Assembly (NCBI GenBank): GCA_049517655.1
Contig: JBEKRQ010000003.1
Coordinates: 124,001-188,000 of the forward strand
From: UBA11358 sp049517655
GTDB lineage: Bacteria; Verrucomicrobiota; Verrucomicrobiia; Limisphaerales; UBA11358
Direction of reading: 5' to 3'
Length of the DNA: 64,000 bases
A model generated the notes under the pieces. It was not told where the DNA came from, ran no database searches, and saw nothing but the letters and a program-made list of their open reading frames with translations. This document shows positions 8,685-17,454 of this stretch, piece after piece (position 1 is the first letter of the stretch; each line of letters begins with the position of its first letter). Position numbers and translations under genes: made by a program.

Positions 8685-8722
8685 TCAGTCTTGAGTCCAA
8701 AGTCCAAAGTCCAAAGTCGATT
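8685..8722. repeat. GTCCAAA repeats in the thiC leader
   Basis: Three to four tandem GTCCAAA words lie between the riboswitch and the thiC start codon. They are complementary to the GGACTTTGGAC array at 8340-8401 inside the gene, so the mRNA could pair with itself across the start region. Confidence 0.7.
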
Positions 8723-8789
8723 TGGCCGTAGGACGTTTTTTGATTCAGGAAAAGCCTTGAAGGAAGGTGGCCACGATGGCCGGCACGCA

Positions 8790-8905
8790 AGTGCCTCCCT
8801 TCGCCGGCATTATCCGGATCAGGTTCAACGGGTCTCCTCCGAAAGCATGCGGAGGACTCTCAGCCGCGTTTCATTTGAAACGCTGGCTCCCCGATGTTCG
8901 AAACC
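8790..8905 (-). promoter_or_regulatory. TPP riboswitch (THI box) controlling thiC
   Basis: On the minus strand the conserved aptamer strings are all present and in order: GGCTGAGAG, a variable hairpin (TCCTCCGCATGC then GGAGGA), ACCCGTTGAACCTGATCC, and GGATAATGCCGGCGAAGGGA. It lies about 110 bases upstream of the thiC ATG. Binding of thiamine pyrophosphate normally represses the downstream gene by termination or by hiding the ribosome site. The outer boundaries are approximate. Confidence 0.95.
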
Positions 8906-9024
8906 TAGGACGAACAGGCGATGGCGTCAAGTCGCACCCGGGCGCGGTGAATTCCACCGTCATGGACCGGGTGCCAATCCGGACGTTGACCCCCGCTTTC
9001 CAAAACGTTATCAAGAATCCCGTT

Positions 9025-10386
9025 ATGGACGTTTTGATGCTATCGCGCATCCAATTCGGGGCGACAATCTCGTTCCACTACATTTATCCGCCGTTGAGCA
9101 TCGGCCTCGCTGTCCTGCTTGTCATCATGGAGGCGGCGTGGCTCAAAACCAACAATCCGGTTTATCACCAGATGGCGCGGTTTTGGACGAAGATTTTCGC
9201 GCTGACATTCGCCATCGGCGTGGCGACGGGCATTGTGATGGAGTTTGAATTCGGCACGAACTGGGCGACGTATTCGCGTTACGTGGGCGACGTGTTTGGC
9301 AGCGCGCTGGCGGCGGAAGGCATCTTCGCATTTTTCCTCGAATCCGGTTTTCTCGCCGTGCTGATGTTCGGCTGGGACAAGGTAAGCCGCAAAATGCACT
9401 TTTTCTCAACGTGCATGGTTTGCCTCGGCGCGTATTTCAGCGCGGTGTGGATTGTCGTCGCTAATTCGTGGATGCAAACACCTGCGGGCTACCACATCGT
9501 CGGCCAGGGCATGCACGCGCGCGCCGAAATCACGGACTTTTGGCAGGTGGTGTTCAATCCATCCTCGATGGACCGTTTGTTCCACACGCTGTGTGGCGCG
9601 TGGCAGGCAGGCGCGTTTCTTGTCATCAGCGTGGGTGCGTGGTATGTGCTGAAAAATAAATTCACCGGCTTTGCGCGGGCATCACTGCGCATTGGTTTGA
9701 TTGTCGGATTGGTTGCATCACTGCTCCAACTTGGCAGCGGCGACAGCAGCGCGCGCAGCGTGGCGAAAAATCAACCAGCCAAACTCGCGGCGTTTGAAGG
9801 ACTTTACCGCACTACTTCCAATGCACCGCTCACGCTCGCCGGCTATGTGGACGAAAAAGATGAAAAAGTCATCGGACTGCAATGGCCGGGGCTGTTGAGT
9901 TGGCTGGTAGCCCATAACACGCACGCGACCGTGACCGGCTTGGATACTTTTCCGCCAAAAGACCGGCCGCCGGTGGAAGCATCGTTTTTGTTTTTCCACG
10001 GCATGGTGGCGATTGGTTTCGCGCTCATTGCCATTGCCGCGCTGGGCTGTTTTTATTTGTGGCGCGATGTGCTGTTTCAAAAACGCTGGATGCTCTGGAT
10101 CCTCGTTTTTTCCGTGCTCGGCCCGCAAATCGGCAATCAACTCGGCTGGTTCGCGGCGGAAGTCGGGCGGCAACCGTGGATTGTTTATGGCCTGCTGCGC
10201 ACGCCGGAAGGCCTGTCGGCGGTGGTAAAGGCGGATGCAGTGCTGACGTCGCTGGTTTTGTTCACGGTGATTTATTTTCTGCTGTTCACGGTTTTTATTT
10301 ATTTGCTCAACGACAAAATCCAGCACGGCCCGGATGATACCGATTTGACACCTGCCGGCAAACTGGCTCTGCCAACAAAAAATTAA
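9025..10386 (+). CDS. cydA: Cytochrome bd-type quinol oxidase subunit I
   Basis: A 453-residue multi-helix membrane protein. The start at MDVLMLSRIQFG is chosen because upstream codons overlap the riboswitch region. The haem ligand His is in GATISFHYIYPPLSIG. MEFEFGTNW is the family signature, and GWFAAEVGRQPWIVYG is the quinol-side GRQPW motif. The Q-loop is short, as in the CIO-type rather than the long E. coli CydA. With CydB it reduces oxygen at the cytoplasmic membrane. Confidence 0.96.
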   Translation: MDVLMLSRIQFGATISFHYIYPPLSIGLAVLLVIMEAAWLKTNNPVYHQMARFWTKIFALTFAIGVATGIVMEFEFGTNWATYSRYVGDVFGSALAAEGIFAFFLESGFLAVLMFGWDKVSRKMHFFSTCMVCLGAYFSAVWIVVANSWMQTPAGYHIVGQGMHARAEITDFWQVVFNPSSMDRLFHTLCGAWQAGAFLVISVGAWYVLKNKFTGFARASLRIGLIVGLVASLLQLGSGDSSARSVAKNQPAKLAAFEGLYRTTSNAPLTLAGYVDEKDEKVIGLQWPGLLSWLVAHNTHATVTGLDTFPPKDRPPVEASFLFFHGMVAIGFALIAIAALGCFYLWRDVLFQKRWMLWILVFSVLGPQIGNQLGWFAAEVGRQPWIVYGLLRTPEGLSAVVKADAVLTSLVLFTVIYFLLFTVFIYLLNDKIQHGPDDTDLTPAGKLALPTKN

Positions 10387-10407
10387 CTCAACCACGAATG
10401 AACACAG

Positions 10408-10492
10408 GCACGAGTTTCAAGTTTCAAGTTTTCAGTTTTCAGAAAATGCGATTGGTTTTACTGAAAACTTGACACTGAAAACTGAACACTTT
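10408..10492. repeat. TTTCAAG/TTTTCAG dyad between cydA and cydB
   Basis: TTTCAAG and TTTTCAG words are followed, after a short spacer, by the inverse words ACTGAAAACTTG and ACTGAAAACTGAAC. The RNA could form a long imperfect hairpin. The same family interrupts thiC at 8108-8160. Confidence 0.75.
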
Positions 10493-10499
10493 TTTCGCC

Positions 10500-11522
10500 A
10501 TGAATTATGATTTGAACACCATCTGGTTCATTCTCGTCGGTGTGCTGTTCACCGGCTACGCGATGCTTGACGGCTTCGATCTCGGCATCGGCGCTCTGCA
10601 TTTATTCACCAGAGACGACGCCGAACGCCGCACACTGCTCAATGTTATCGGCCCGGTCTGGGACGGCAACGAGGTCTGGCTCGTGACGGGCGGCGGCGCG
10701 TTGTTCGCCGCGTTTCCGAACGTGTATGCGACGGTGTTCTCCGGTTTTTACATGGCGTTCATCCTGCTGCTCGTGTCGTTGATTTTTCGCGCCGTCGCCA
10801 TTGAGTTTCGCAGCAAGCAACCGATGCGCTGGTGGCGGCAGACGTGGGACATCGGCTTTTCCGCGGGCAGTTTGCTGTCGGGCCTGCTCATCGGTGTTGC
10901 CATCGGCAACATTGCATGGGGTGTCCCGATTGACGAACGCGGTGAATTCGCGGGAACCTTTATTGTTTTGCTGAAACCGTATCCGCTTCTGCTTGGTGTA
11001 ACGACTGTGGCGCTATTCATGATGCACGGCGCGATTTACGGCGCATTGAAAACCGAGGGCGCGTTGCATGACAAACTGCGCAGATGGACAATGAAGGCGA
11101 TCATTTTCTTCGTGATTTGTGCCACGGCGCTCACCATTGCCACGCTGCTTTGCGTGCCGCACATGACCGGACGCGTGCGCAACTATCCGTGGCTCTTTGC
11201 CATCGTGCTGGCGAACCTGCTGGCCATTGCCAACGTCCCGCGTGAATTTCATCATGGATGTGACTGGCGGGCATTTCTGTCGTCGTGCGCCGCGATGATT
11301 ACCTTGATGGCGCTGTTCGGCCTGAACATGTATCCGGACCTCGTTTACAGCCTGCCGAATCCTGAAAACAGCCTGACGATTTACAATGCCGCCTCGTCGC
11401 CGAAGACGCTGGGCATCATGCTCATCATCGCGTGCATTGGCATGCCTCTCGTCATCGCCTATACCGTGAGCATCTATTGGATTTTCCGCGGCAAGGTAAA
11501 ACTGGACAAGACGAGTTACTGA
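10500..11522 (+). CDS. cydB: Cytochrome bd-type quinol oxidase subunit II
   Basis: A 340-residue integral membrane protein beginning MNYDLNTIWFILVGVLFTGY. The CydB signatures GYAMLDGFDLGIG and PVWDGNEVWLVTGGGALFAAFP are present. It is the partner of cydA, with a repeat-filled gap of 113 bases between them. No cydX-like small subunit could be recognised afterwards. Confidence 0.96.
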   Translation: MNYDLNTIWFILVGVLFTGYAMLDGFDLGIGALHLFTRDDAERRTLLNVIGPVWDGNEVWLVTGGGALFAAFPNVYATVFSGFYMAFILLLVSLIFRAVAIEFRSKQPMRWWRQTWDIGFSAGSLLSGLLIGVAIGNIAWGVPIDERGEFAGTFIVLLKPYPLLLGVTTVALFMMHGAIYGALKTEGALHDKLRRWTMKAIIFFVICATALTIATLLCVPHMTGRVRNYPWLFAIVLANLLAIANVPREFHHGCDWRAFLSSCAAMITLMALFGLNMYPDLVYSLPNPENSLTIYNAASSPKTLGIMLIIACIGMPLVIAYTVSIYWIFRGKVKLDKTSY

Positions 11523-11604
11523 AACTTTTCCGCAGATTACGCAGATGTCGCAGATAAAAACAGAAAAGAAATCTGCGTAAATCGGCGAAATCTGCGGATA
11601 AAAC
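11523..11604. repeat. CGCAGATT dyad repeat between convergent genes
   Basis: CCGCAGATTACGCAGAT is followed by an A-rich spacer and the inverse AAATCTGCG...AAATCTGCGG. The structure is a near-palindrome between the convergent cydB and GH97 genes and could act as a bidirectional terminator. Relatives lie at 19496, 25752, 36253, 38405 and 51953. Confidence 0.8.
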
Positions 11605-11608
11605 AACT

Positions 11609-13567
11609 CTACTCGAAGACCATGATAAAACCACCACGCGGTTGCAGCGTGACCTTCAGTTTCCTGTCGGAAGCAAGGCGGACCTTCTCTTGTCGGAACG
11701 AAAGGTTGCCGTCTTTGCCATCGGTGATGAGCGTGCCGGAGCCGCGAATGGGCAGTTCGCCCAGATCCAGCGTGAGGGTTTTTGCGGTCGCTTCGCCGTT
11801 GATACCGGCAACATACCAGCGGCCTTCGCCCTGGCGCGCAAGGACCACAAACTTGCCCGGGAAACCGTCCAGGAACTTCGTGTCATCCCAGACGGCCGGC
11901 ACACCCTTGAGAAAATTCCGCACATAGCCGGGTGCCTTCGCCATACCCTCCGGAATCTCCGCGTAATGCTGGATGCCCGAGGTGAAGAGCACCGACAATG
12001 CCAGCTCGAATGCGCTGGTGGTGCGGCGCTGGATATGGTTGATGTGATCGAGCACCATCGGGGTGAAATCCATCGGATCGAAGACGTTTCGTGTGAACGG
12101 CAACATGGCCGCGTGCGAAGGCTCCTGGTCGGCGTTGTTCTGTTCAAACGTGACATATTCGAGGCCACGGACCGCCTCCATTGTCATCAGGTGCGGATAG
12201 GTCCGCTGCCAGCCGCGGGGCAGCGTCGCGCCGTGGAAGTTCATCAGGAAGCCATACGGCGCCGCGTCATCGAGAATGTCCAGATAGTAATTAATCACGG
12301 ACTGTCCATCGCCGCCGAAGAAATCAATCTTAAGTCCGGCGACGCCCATGTCCTTCAGTTTCGCGAACTCCTTGACGCGGCTCTCGTGGGTGAGCATAAG
12401 GTCGCGCGGCGTCTGCGGGGCTTCGTTCCAATCTCCCGCCGAATTATACCACAGGAGAATGCCCACGCCCTTGCCGCGGGCGTAATCCACCAGTTTCTTC
12501 ATCTTATCATAACCGATCTGTTTGTCCCAGCCGGAGTCAATCAACGTGTAACGCCAGCCCATCCCGGCGGCGTAATCGATAAATCGTTTTTGCACCTCGT
12601 AAATCGTCTGGCCATCCCCGAGCAGCGGCCAGCTCCACGACGCCTTGCCGGGCCGGACGGACGTGTCCGCGGGATGCGCCGGCGGGTCGGCCAGATCAAT
12701 GCCCAGCGTGGATTCGGCAATGGTCTTGAGACTGCCGACCGCGATGATGCGCCACGGCGTGAGCCACGGGAGCGGCGATTCGGGATTGACGGGACCGTTC
12801 TGAAAATTCTCGCGCGGGTCGGGAAAGCCGACCGAATACTCCCCGTCCGGCGATTCGGCGCGCAGCCGCGTGGCGCAATAATTTCGCGACAGCGAACCTT
12901 CGCTCACCAGGAGCCATGTGTCCCCGGAACAGAACAGGGCGGGATAAACCCAACCGGCGCTCGTCGGCGACGGCGTGCCGGCGGGGATGTCCTTTTTGTA
13001 GAATTCCTCGTAGGCAGGGTTTGTCTTTTTGAAACCGGTCTTGGCCACCGACATCGGCTGGAGCCATGCGCGCGTGCCCGGCGGAAAATGAAACGAGGAA
13101 ACTTCCTCCGTCAACCGGCGCGTGCCGGAGTTCATCCCGGGGAAGAAATAGCGGAAGGCCACCCCGTCGTTGGAGACTTGGAAGATGATGTCCATGTCTT
13201 GATCGTCGGCGTTCAGCAAATGGAACACCTTCCGGTTCGCGAAATAGGTGTTCAACCGCCGCTTGGCGGTGAGAATCTCATATTGGTCCCGCACCGGTTC
13301 CGTATCAACCGATGCCAGCCGAAGGCCTTTGGAAAAATCGGCGTCGTCGCGCACCAAACCGAGGCGCGAATCCAGTAGCACGGGTTTGCCATCGAACCAG
13401 ATGGTATAACGCGGCCCGTCGGCGGCACCGAGATAAAACTCGACCTCCAGCCGGCCATTGGGACTGGCAATGCCAGGCGCTTTTGACTCCGGCGCCGCAT
13501 TGGCAACACTGCAACAAATGAGGACCGCCGTTAATGTGGCGAATGGTTTGAGCGGATTGGATAACAT
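11609..13567 (-). CDS. Glycoside hydrolase family 97
   Basis: A 652-residue secreted enzyme; the start at MLSNPLKPFATL gives a clean signal peptide (cleavage near ANA|AP). It has an N-terminal beta-sandwich, a central barrel and a C-terminal beta domain. GLKIDFFGGDG near residue 414 fits the nucleophile aspartate, and TMEAVRGLEY near 463 a possible acid/base glutamate. These features match the retaining alpha-galactosidase branch of GH97 rather than the inverting SusB-type glucosidases. It is 14 bases after purM and is probably co-transcribed. Confidence 0.9.
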   Translation of the reverse strand: MLSNPLKPFATLTAVLICCSVANAAPESKAPGIASPNGRLEVEFYLGAADGPRYTIWFDGKPVLLDSRLGLVRDDADFSKGLRLASVDTEPVRDQYEILTAKRRLNTYFANRKVFHLLNADDQDMDIIFQVSNDGVAFRYFFPGMNSGTRRLTEEVSSFHFPPGTRAWLQPMSVAKTGFKKTNPAYEEFYKKDIPAGTPSPTSAGWVYPALFCSGDTWLLVSEGSLSRNYCATRLRAESPDGEYSVGFPDPRENFQNGPVNPESPLPWLTPWRIIAVGSLKTIAESTLGIDLADPPAHPADTSVRPGKASWSWPLLGDGQTIYEVQKRFIDYAAGMGWRYTLIDSGWDKQIGYDKMKKLVDYARGKGVGILLWYNSAGDWNEAPQTPRDLMLTHESRVKEFAKLKDMGVAGLKIDFFGGDGQSVINYYLDILDDAAPYGFLMNFHGATLPRGWQRTYPHLMTMEAVRGLEYVTFEQNNADQEPSHAAMLPFTRNVFDPMDFTPMVLDHINHIQRRTTSAFELALSVLFTSGIQHYAEIPEGMAKAPGYVRNFLKGVPAVWDDTKFLDGFPGKFVVLARQGEGRWYVAGINGEATAKTLTLDLGELPIRGSGTLITDGKDGNLSFRQEKVRLASDRKLKVTLQPRGGFIMVFE

Positions 13568-13581
13568 GCGGACTTTCACAA

Positions 13582-14673
13582 CTACATCACGCGCGCCCGG
13601 CCGCGGCCCTTGACCACTTCGCCAATCAGCCACGCCTTGTGCTTTTGCGCGCGGATGAATTTCAAGACCGCATCCGCCTGGTCCGCCGACACGATGGCGA
13701 CCATGCCAATGCCCATGTTGAACACCTGGTAAAGCTCGGCATCCGGCACGCCGCCGCGCTTGGCGATGAGCCGGAAAATCGGCGGCACATTCCACGAACC
13801 TTTGCGGATGACCACGTCGCAATTCTTCGGCAACACGCGCGGGATATTGTCCACGAACCCACCACCGGTGATGTGGGCGAAAGCTTTTACCGGGTAGGGC
13901 GCGCTGTCCCCAGCGCGCCGCGGCGCTTTCGGAGAAAGCGCCCTACCATTGAAACGTTTGAGAAGCGCCTGCACCAGCGGGCCGTAGCTGACGTGGACCT
14001 TCAATAATTCGGCACCGATGGTGTTTTTCAATCCCGGCACGCGGCTGGTCGGCTTGAGCTTCAGTCGCTCGAAGAAAATTTTTCGCGCGAGTGAATAGCC
14101 GTTCGTGTGCAGGCCACTCGATGCAATGCCGATGACGGCGTCCCCGGCCCTGACGGTTTTCTGGCCGTCGAGCATTTTGGATTTTTCCACGACGCCGACA
14201 ATCATGCCGCTCACGTCATATTCACTCTTTTGGTAAAAGCCCGGCATCTGCGCCGTTTCGCCGCCGATGAGTGCGCAATGATTTTCCGCGCACGCCTTCG
14301 CAAAACCTTTGATGATTTCGATGAAAACACGCGGCTCCAGTTTTCCCGTGCCGAGGTAATCAAGGAAAAACAGCGGCTCTGCGCCCAGCACGGCGATGTC
14401 GTTGACGCAATGATTTACGAGGTCGGCGCCGATGGTGTCGTGCCGGTTCATCGCGAATGCGATTTTCAGCTTTGTGCCAACACCGTCCACGGACGACACG
14501 AGGACTGGCTCACGATATTTTTTCACGTCGAGTGCAAACAGACCACCGAAGCCGCCGACCTTGCCGAGCACCTCGCGGCGATGCGTGGCAGCGAGCAATT
14601 GCGGCAGCGTCGCCTTGACCTTGTTGCCCAAATCAATGTCCACGCCCGCGCGGGCGTAAGCCTTTTGTTTCAT
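13582..14673 (-). CDS. purM: Phosphoribosylformylglycinamidine cyclo-ligase
   Basis: AIR synthase, step five of purine synthesis. The start at MKQKAYARAGVD is preferred over an upstream ATG. Core motifs SSVDGVGTKLKIA, CALIGGETAQMPGFY and AHITGGGF are present. It is 363 residues. An in-frame insertion of about 18 residues (RALSPKAPRRAGDSAPYP) lies just before the HITGGG motif and is encoded by a palindromic repeat at 13893-13948. It is divergent from apgM. Confidence 0.96.
   Translation of the reverse strand: MKQKAYARAGVDIDLGNKVKATLPQLLAATHRREVLGKVGGFGGLFALDVKKYREPVLVSSVDGVGTKLKIAFAMNRHDTIGADLVNHCVNDIAVLGAEPLFFLDYLGTGKLEPRVFIEIIKGFAKACAENHCALIGGETAQMPGFYQKSEYDVSGMIVGVVEKSKMLDGQKTVRAGDAVIGIASSGLHTNGYSLARKIFFERLKLKPTSRVPGLKNTIGAELLKVHVSYGPLVQALLKRFNGRALSPKAPRRAGDSAPYPVKAFAHITGGGFVDNIPRVLPKNCDVVIRKGSWNVPPIFRLIAKRGGVPDAELYQVFNMGIGMVAIVSADQADAVLKFIRAQKHKAWLIGEVVKGRGRARVM
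13893..13948. repeat. TAGGGCGC hairpin repeat inside purM
   Basis: It begins GGTAGGGCGCGCTG and ends GAAAGCGCCCTACC, with inner hairpins GCGCGCTG/CAGCGCGC and GGCGCTTTC/GAAAGCGCC. The ends are inverted copies. Length and frame preserve the purM ORF. Relatives occur at 38551, 38968, 42149 and 58295. Confidence 0.8.
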
Positions 14674-14785
14674 GCGCACAGACATTAACCGCCAAGACGC
14701 GCGGCACGCCAAGTTAAAAAATTACGGAACGATGCCAAATTCGGAATCGCATTGCACTCCGGCGCGCTTATTGCAGAATGGACGG

Positions 14786-16009
14786 ATGAATTTGGACACG
14801 CTTTATTCCGAATTGACACTTAAGCCCAATGCCAAGCTCGCGCTGGTCGTGCTCGACGGCTTGGGTGACATCGCAACGAAGGAACAAAACAGCCTCACGC
14901 CACTGGAAGCCGCTCGCACGCCGAACCTCGATGCGCTGGCAAAAAACTCGGCGCAAGGCCGCATGATCCCCGTCGCGCCCGGCATCACGCCCGGCAGCGG
15001 ACCGGGACATCTCAGTCTGTTCGGCTATGATCCGCTGGAATTCCAGGTCGGACGTGGCGTGATTGAAGCGCTTGGCCTGGGCATGGAACTCAAGCACGGT
15101 GACGTTTGTGCCCGCGCCAATTTTGCCACACTCGATGCGAAAGGAATTGTCACCGACCGCCGTGCGGGGCGCATTCCCACCGAAACGTGCGAGAAACTGT
15201 GCGCCATGCTTTCCGCAAAGGTGAAAAGGCTTGGCGACACGGAAATTATCATCAAGGCAGGCAAGGAACATCGCTTCGTTGTGGTCTTTCGCGGCAGAGA
15301 ACTCGAAGGTCCGCTCACGGACGCCGATCCGAACCGCGAAGGTTTTCCCATTCCCACGGTTCATCCGCGCAACGAAAACAATGTTGGCCAGAAAAAAATG
15401 GCCGGGTTGATTGCTGATTTTTACAAGACCGCGCTGCCGATCATCGCGAGGGAAAAACCGGCGAACGGTTTTCTCATGCGCGGCATTGCGCATAAGCCGC
15501 ACATTCCGCTGTTCGAAGAGCGTTACAAACTGAAGGCCGCGTGCCTGGCAGTTTATCCGATGTATAAAGGCCTCGCGCAACTCGTTGGCATGAAGAAAAT
15601 CGAAGGCCCGGCAACCATTGCGGAGCAATTCGAGCGCTATCTCGAGGAACACGACAACTTCGATTTCTTTTTCATCCATTACAAATACACCGACAAATAC
15701 GGCGAGGACGGCAACTTCATGGCGAAGATGAAGGCGATCGAGGATTTCGACGCCGCGTTGCCGATTTTGCTGAGGAAAAAGCCGGACGTGCTGGCCATCA
15801 CCGGCGACCACTCGACGCCCTGCGCGGTCAAGGGCCATTCGTGGCATCCGCAGCCGGTGCTGCTGCATTCGGCGTTGAGTGGCTCGGACAAGCTCGAACG
15901 CTTCACGGAAACCGGCGCGAACAGCGGTTCGCTTGGCGTATTTAAGGCGAAGTATTTGATTCGTCTCATGCAGGCCAACGCGAGGATGTTTGACAAGTTT
16001 GGCGCGTAA
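14786..16009 (+). CDS. apgM: Cofactor-independent phosphoglycerate mutase (archaeal type)
   Basis: A 407-residue member of the alkaline phosphatase superfamily that interconverts 2- and 3-phosphoglycerate. VVLDGLGD supplies the first metal Asp, GSGPGHLSLFGYDP the catalytic serine region, and FFIHYKYTDKYGEDG plus ITGDHSTPC the second metal site. The start at MNLDTLYSEL is chosen over an upstream ATG. It is followed after 14 bases by pgsA. Confidence 0.95.
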   Translation: MNLDTLYSELTLKPNAKLALVVLDGLGDIATKEQNSLTPLEAARTPNLDALAKNSAQGRMIPVAPGITPGSGPGHLSLFGYDPLEFQVGRGVIEALGLGMELKHGDVCARANFATLDAKGIVTDRRAGRIPTETCEKLCAMLSAKVKRLGDTEIIIKAGKEHRFVVVFRGRELEGPLTDADPNREGFPIPTVHPRNENNVGQKKMAGLIADFYKTALPIIAREKPANGFLMRGIAHKPHIPLFEERYKLKAACLAVYPMYKGLAQLVGMKKIEGPATIAEQFERYLEEHDNFDFFFIHYKYTDKYGEDGNFMAKMKAIEDFDAALPILLRKKPDVLAITGDHSTPCAVKGHSWHPQPVLLHSALSGSDKLERFTETGANSGSLGVFKAKYLIRLMQANARMFDKFGA

Positions 16010-16023
16010 ACTTTCCGGCAGCC

Positions 16024-16620
16024 ATGAATTTGCCGAACAAGCTGACGGTTTTGCGCTTCGCGCTGACGGCGCTTTTTCTGTGGGCGCTGTTCTCGCCGAT
16101 TCGGTATAACAACACTCTGGCGCTGGTTTTCTTTTCCCTGGCCGGTGCCACGGATTTTCTTGACGGCTGGCTCGCCCGCCGTCGCGGTCTCATCACCAAT
16201 TTCGGCATTTTGATGGACCCGCTCGCGGACAAAATTTTGACGTGCTCGGCGTTCATCGCTTTTGTTGAGAGCAGTCACCTGAATCCAGGCGCGCCGGTCA
16301 AGGTTGCGGCGTGGATGGTCATCATCATCGTCGCGCGTGAACTGGCGATTACCGGCTTGCGACTGCTGGCGGCGTCCAAAAATGTCGTGCTGGCTGCGGA
16401 GAAATTCGGCAAGCACAAAACCGTCTCACAAATCGTGACCATCAATGCGTTGCTGGTCATGGACGCCAGCGATGAATGGTGGCCGTGGCTGCGCGATGCG
16501 TTTCATCCGTGGGTGGGTGAGTTTGCGCAGATCATGCTTTGGGTGACGGTCGTGCTGACGGCGGCGTCCGGCTTGATTTATTTATGGCGCAACCGCGCGA
16601 TTTATTTAAGCGACGTCTAA
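16024..16620 (+). CDS. pgsA: CDP-diacylglycerol-glycerol-3-phosphate phosphatidyltransferase
   Basis: A 198-residue membrane enzyme of the CDP-alcohol phosphatidyltransferase family. The signature DG..AR........G...D...D is complete in DFLDGWLARRRGLITNFGIL continuing to MDPLADK. N-terminal MNLPNKLTVLRFALT is typical of PgsA. It makes phosphatidylglycerophosphate for phosphatidylglycerol and cardiolipin. Confidence 0.92.
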   Translation: MNLPNKLTVLRFALTALFLWALFSPIRYNNTLALVFFSLAGATDFLDGWLARRRGLITNFGILMDPLADKILTCSAFIAFVESSHLNPGAPVKVAAWMVIIIVARELAITGLRLLAASKNVVLAAEKFGKHKTVSQIVTINALLVMDASDEWWPWLRDAFHPWVGEFAQIMLWVTVVLTAASGLIYLWRNRAIYLSDV

Positions 16621-16712
16621 AAGCAAATGGAGAATGAAGAAGGAAGAATGCAGAAATAAAACCTGAAGTTGAACGAAATGCGCTTCTTCACTCTCCATTC
16701 CGCCTTCTACAT
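16621..16712. repeat. GAATGAAGAATG-type dyad between convergent genes
   Basis: GGAGAATGAAGAAGGAAGAA and GCAGAA are followed by CTTCACTCTCCATTCCGCC and TTCTACATTC. The arms are purine-rich and pyrimidine-rich and can pair. The dyad separates convergent pgsA and the RodZ-like gene. Confidence 0.7.
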
Positions 16713-17204
16713 TCAATGGTGCGACGGTAATGGCAGCGTTTCGCTGGAGTTCGCGGACTGATAAACCGCCGGCGGCAAACCGGCCAGCGGATCACTGTGC
16801 TTGTGGTACCGCCACGCAAAACCGACAAGTACGACAATCAAAACGATTCCCAATGCCGCGCCGCCTGCCAGCCCGATTCTCCAATTCAATCTTGCGAGCA
16901 AAAACATCAGATGGTCAACCACGGTCTTGGATTCTTCGGTGAACGGCGGCGGCTCCTTGAATTTTTCCGTTTGCCTCAACTCGACATTCAGCGCGGCCAT
17001 GATGGCCGGCACATCGAGTTTGAGCAGTGTGGCGCAATTTTTCACCGAGCCGCGAATGTAAACCGGCGCGGAAAACACCTCGTAATTTCCTTCTTCAAGC
17101 GCGCGAATGTGATCGGTGCGGATTTTGGTGGTTTCCGCAACTTGATAAACCGTCAGTTTCCTGGCCTCGCGCGCGGAGCGGAGTTGTTCGGCGACCGTTG
17201 GCAT
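16713..17204 (-). CDS. RodZ-like helix-turn-helix membrane protein
   Basis: A 163-residue protein. Residues 1-75 form an Xre/RodZ-type HTH domain (AEQLRSAREARKLTVYQVAE, then RALEEGNYEVFSAPVYIRGS, the RodZ signature). One transmembrane helix follows at about 115-135, with a short tail. RodZ links MreB to the cell wall machinery; the long periplasmic domain of E. coli RodZ is missing here, so the exact role is uncertain. Confidence 0.8.
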   Translation of the reverse strand: MPTVAEQLRSAREARKLTVYQVAETTKIRTDHIRALEEGNYEVFSAPVYIRGSVKNCATLLKLDVPAIMAALNVELRQTEKFKEPPPFTEESKTVVDHLMFLLARLNWRIGLAGGAALGIVLIVVLVGFAWRYHKHSDPLAGLPPAVYQSANSSETLPLPSHH

Positions 17205-17309
17205 TTCCCCTTATTTAGCGCGTTTGAAAGCCAATTGGCAATCATGGAAATTAACCACCAAAGCCCAAGAAACACCAGGTGGGTCTGGCGGTATCCGGGG
17301 AATTGAATT

Positions 17310-17418
17310 GGGAACATCGAACAACGAACGCCCAACATCGAACATCGAATGAACCGCAGACGGTCGGTGGCGACCAATTCGACGTTCAGTGTTCAATGTT
17401 GGATGTTCGATGTTTTTT
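17310..17418. repeat. CGAACATCGAA dyad repeat
   Basis: Tandem AACATCGAACAACGAACG words are followed about 50 bases later by TTCAATGTTGGATGTTCGAT and a run of eight T. It can form a long hairpin. It lies in the gap between the RodZ-like and PAP2 genes, both on the minus strand. Nothing else is visible at 17205-17454. Confidence 0.75.
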
Positions 17419-17454
17419 TTCCATGCTTGCAGAGCATGGTGCCCGGCGTTCCCA

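Noticed and set aside
8767..9024. N-terminal extension of CydA
   Set aside because: It overlaps the TPP riboswitch region and has no similarity to CydA; the methionine at 9025 is the usual start.
11642..13378. Long plus-strand ORF of 578 codons
   Set aside because: It is the antisense of the GH97 gene; its Arg/Gly-rich translation has no domain.
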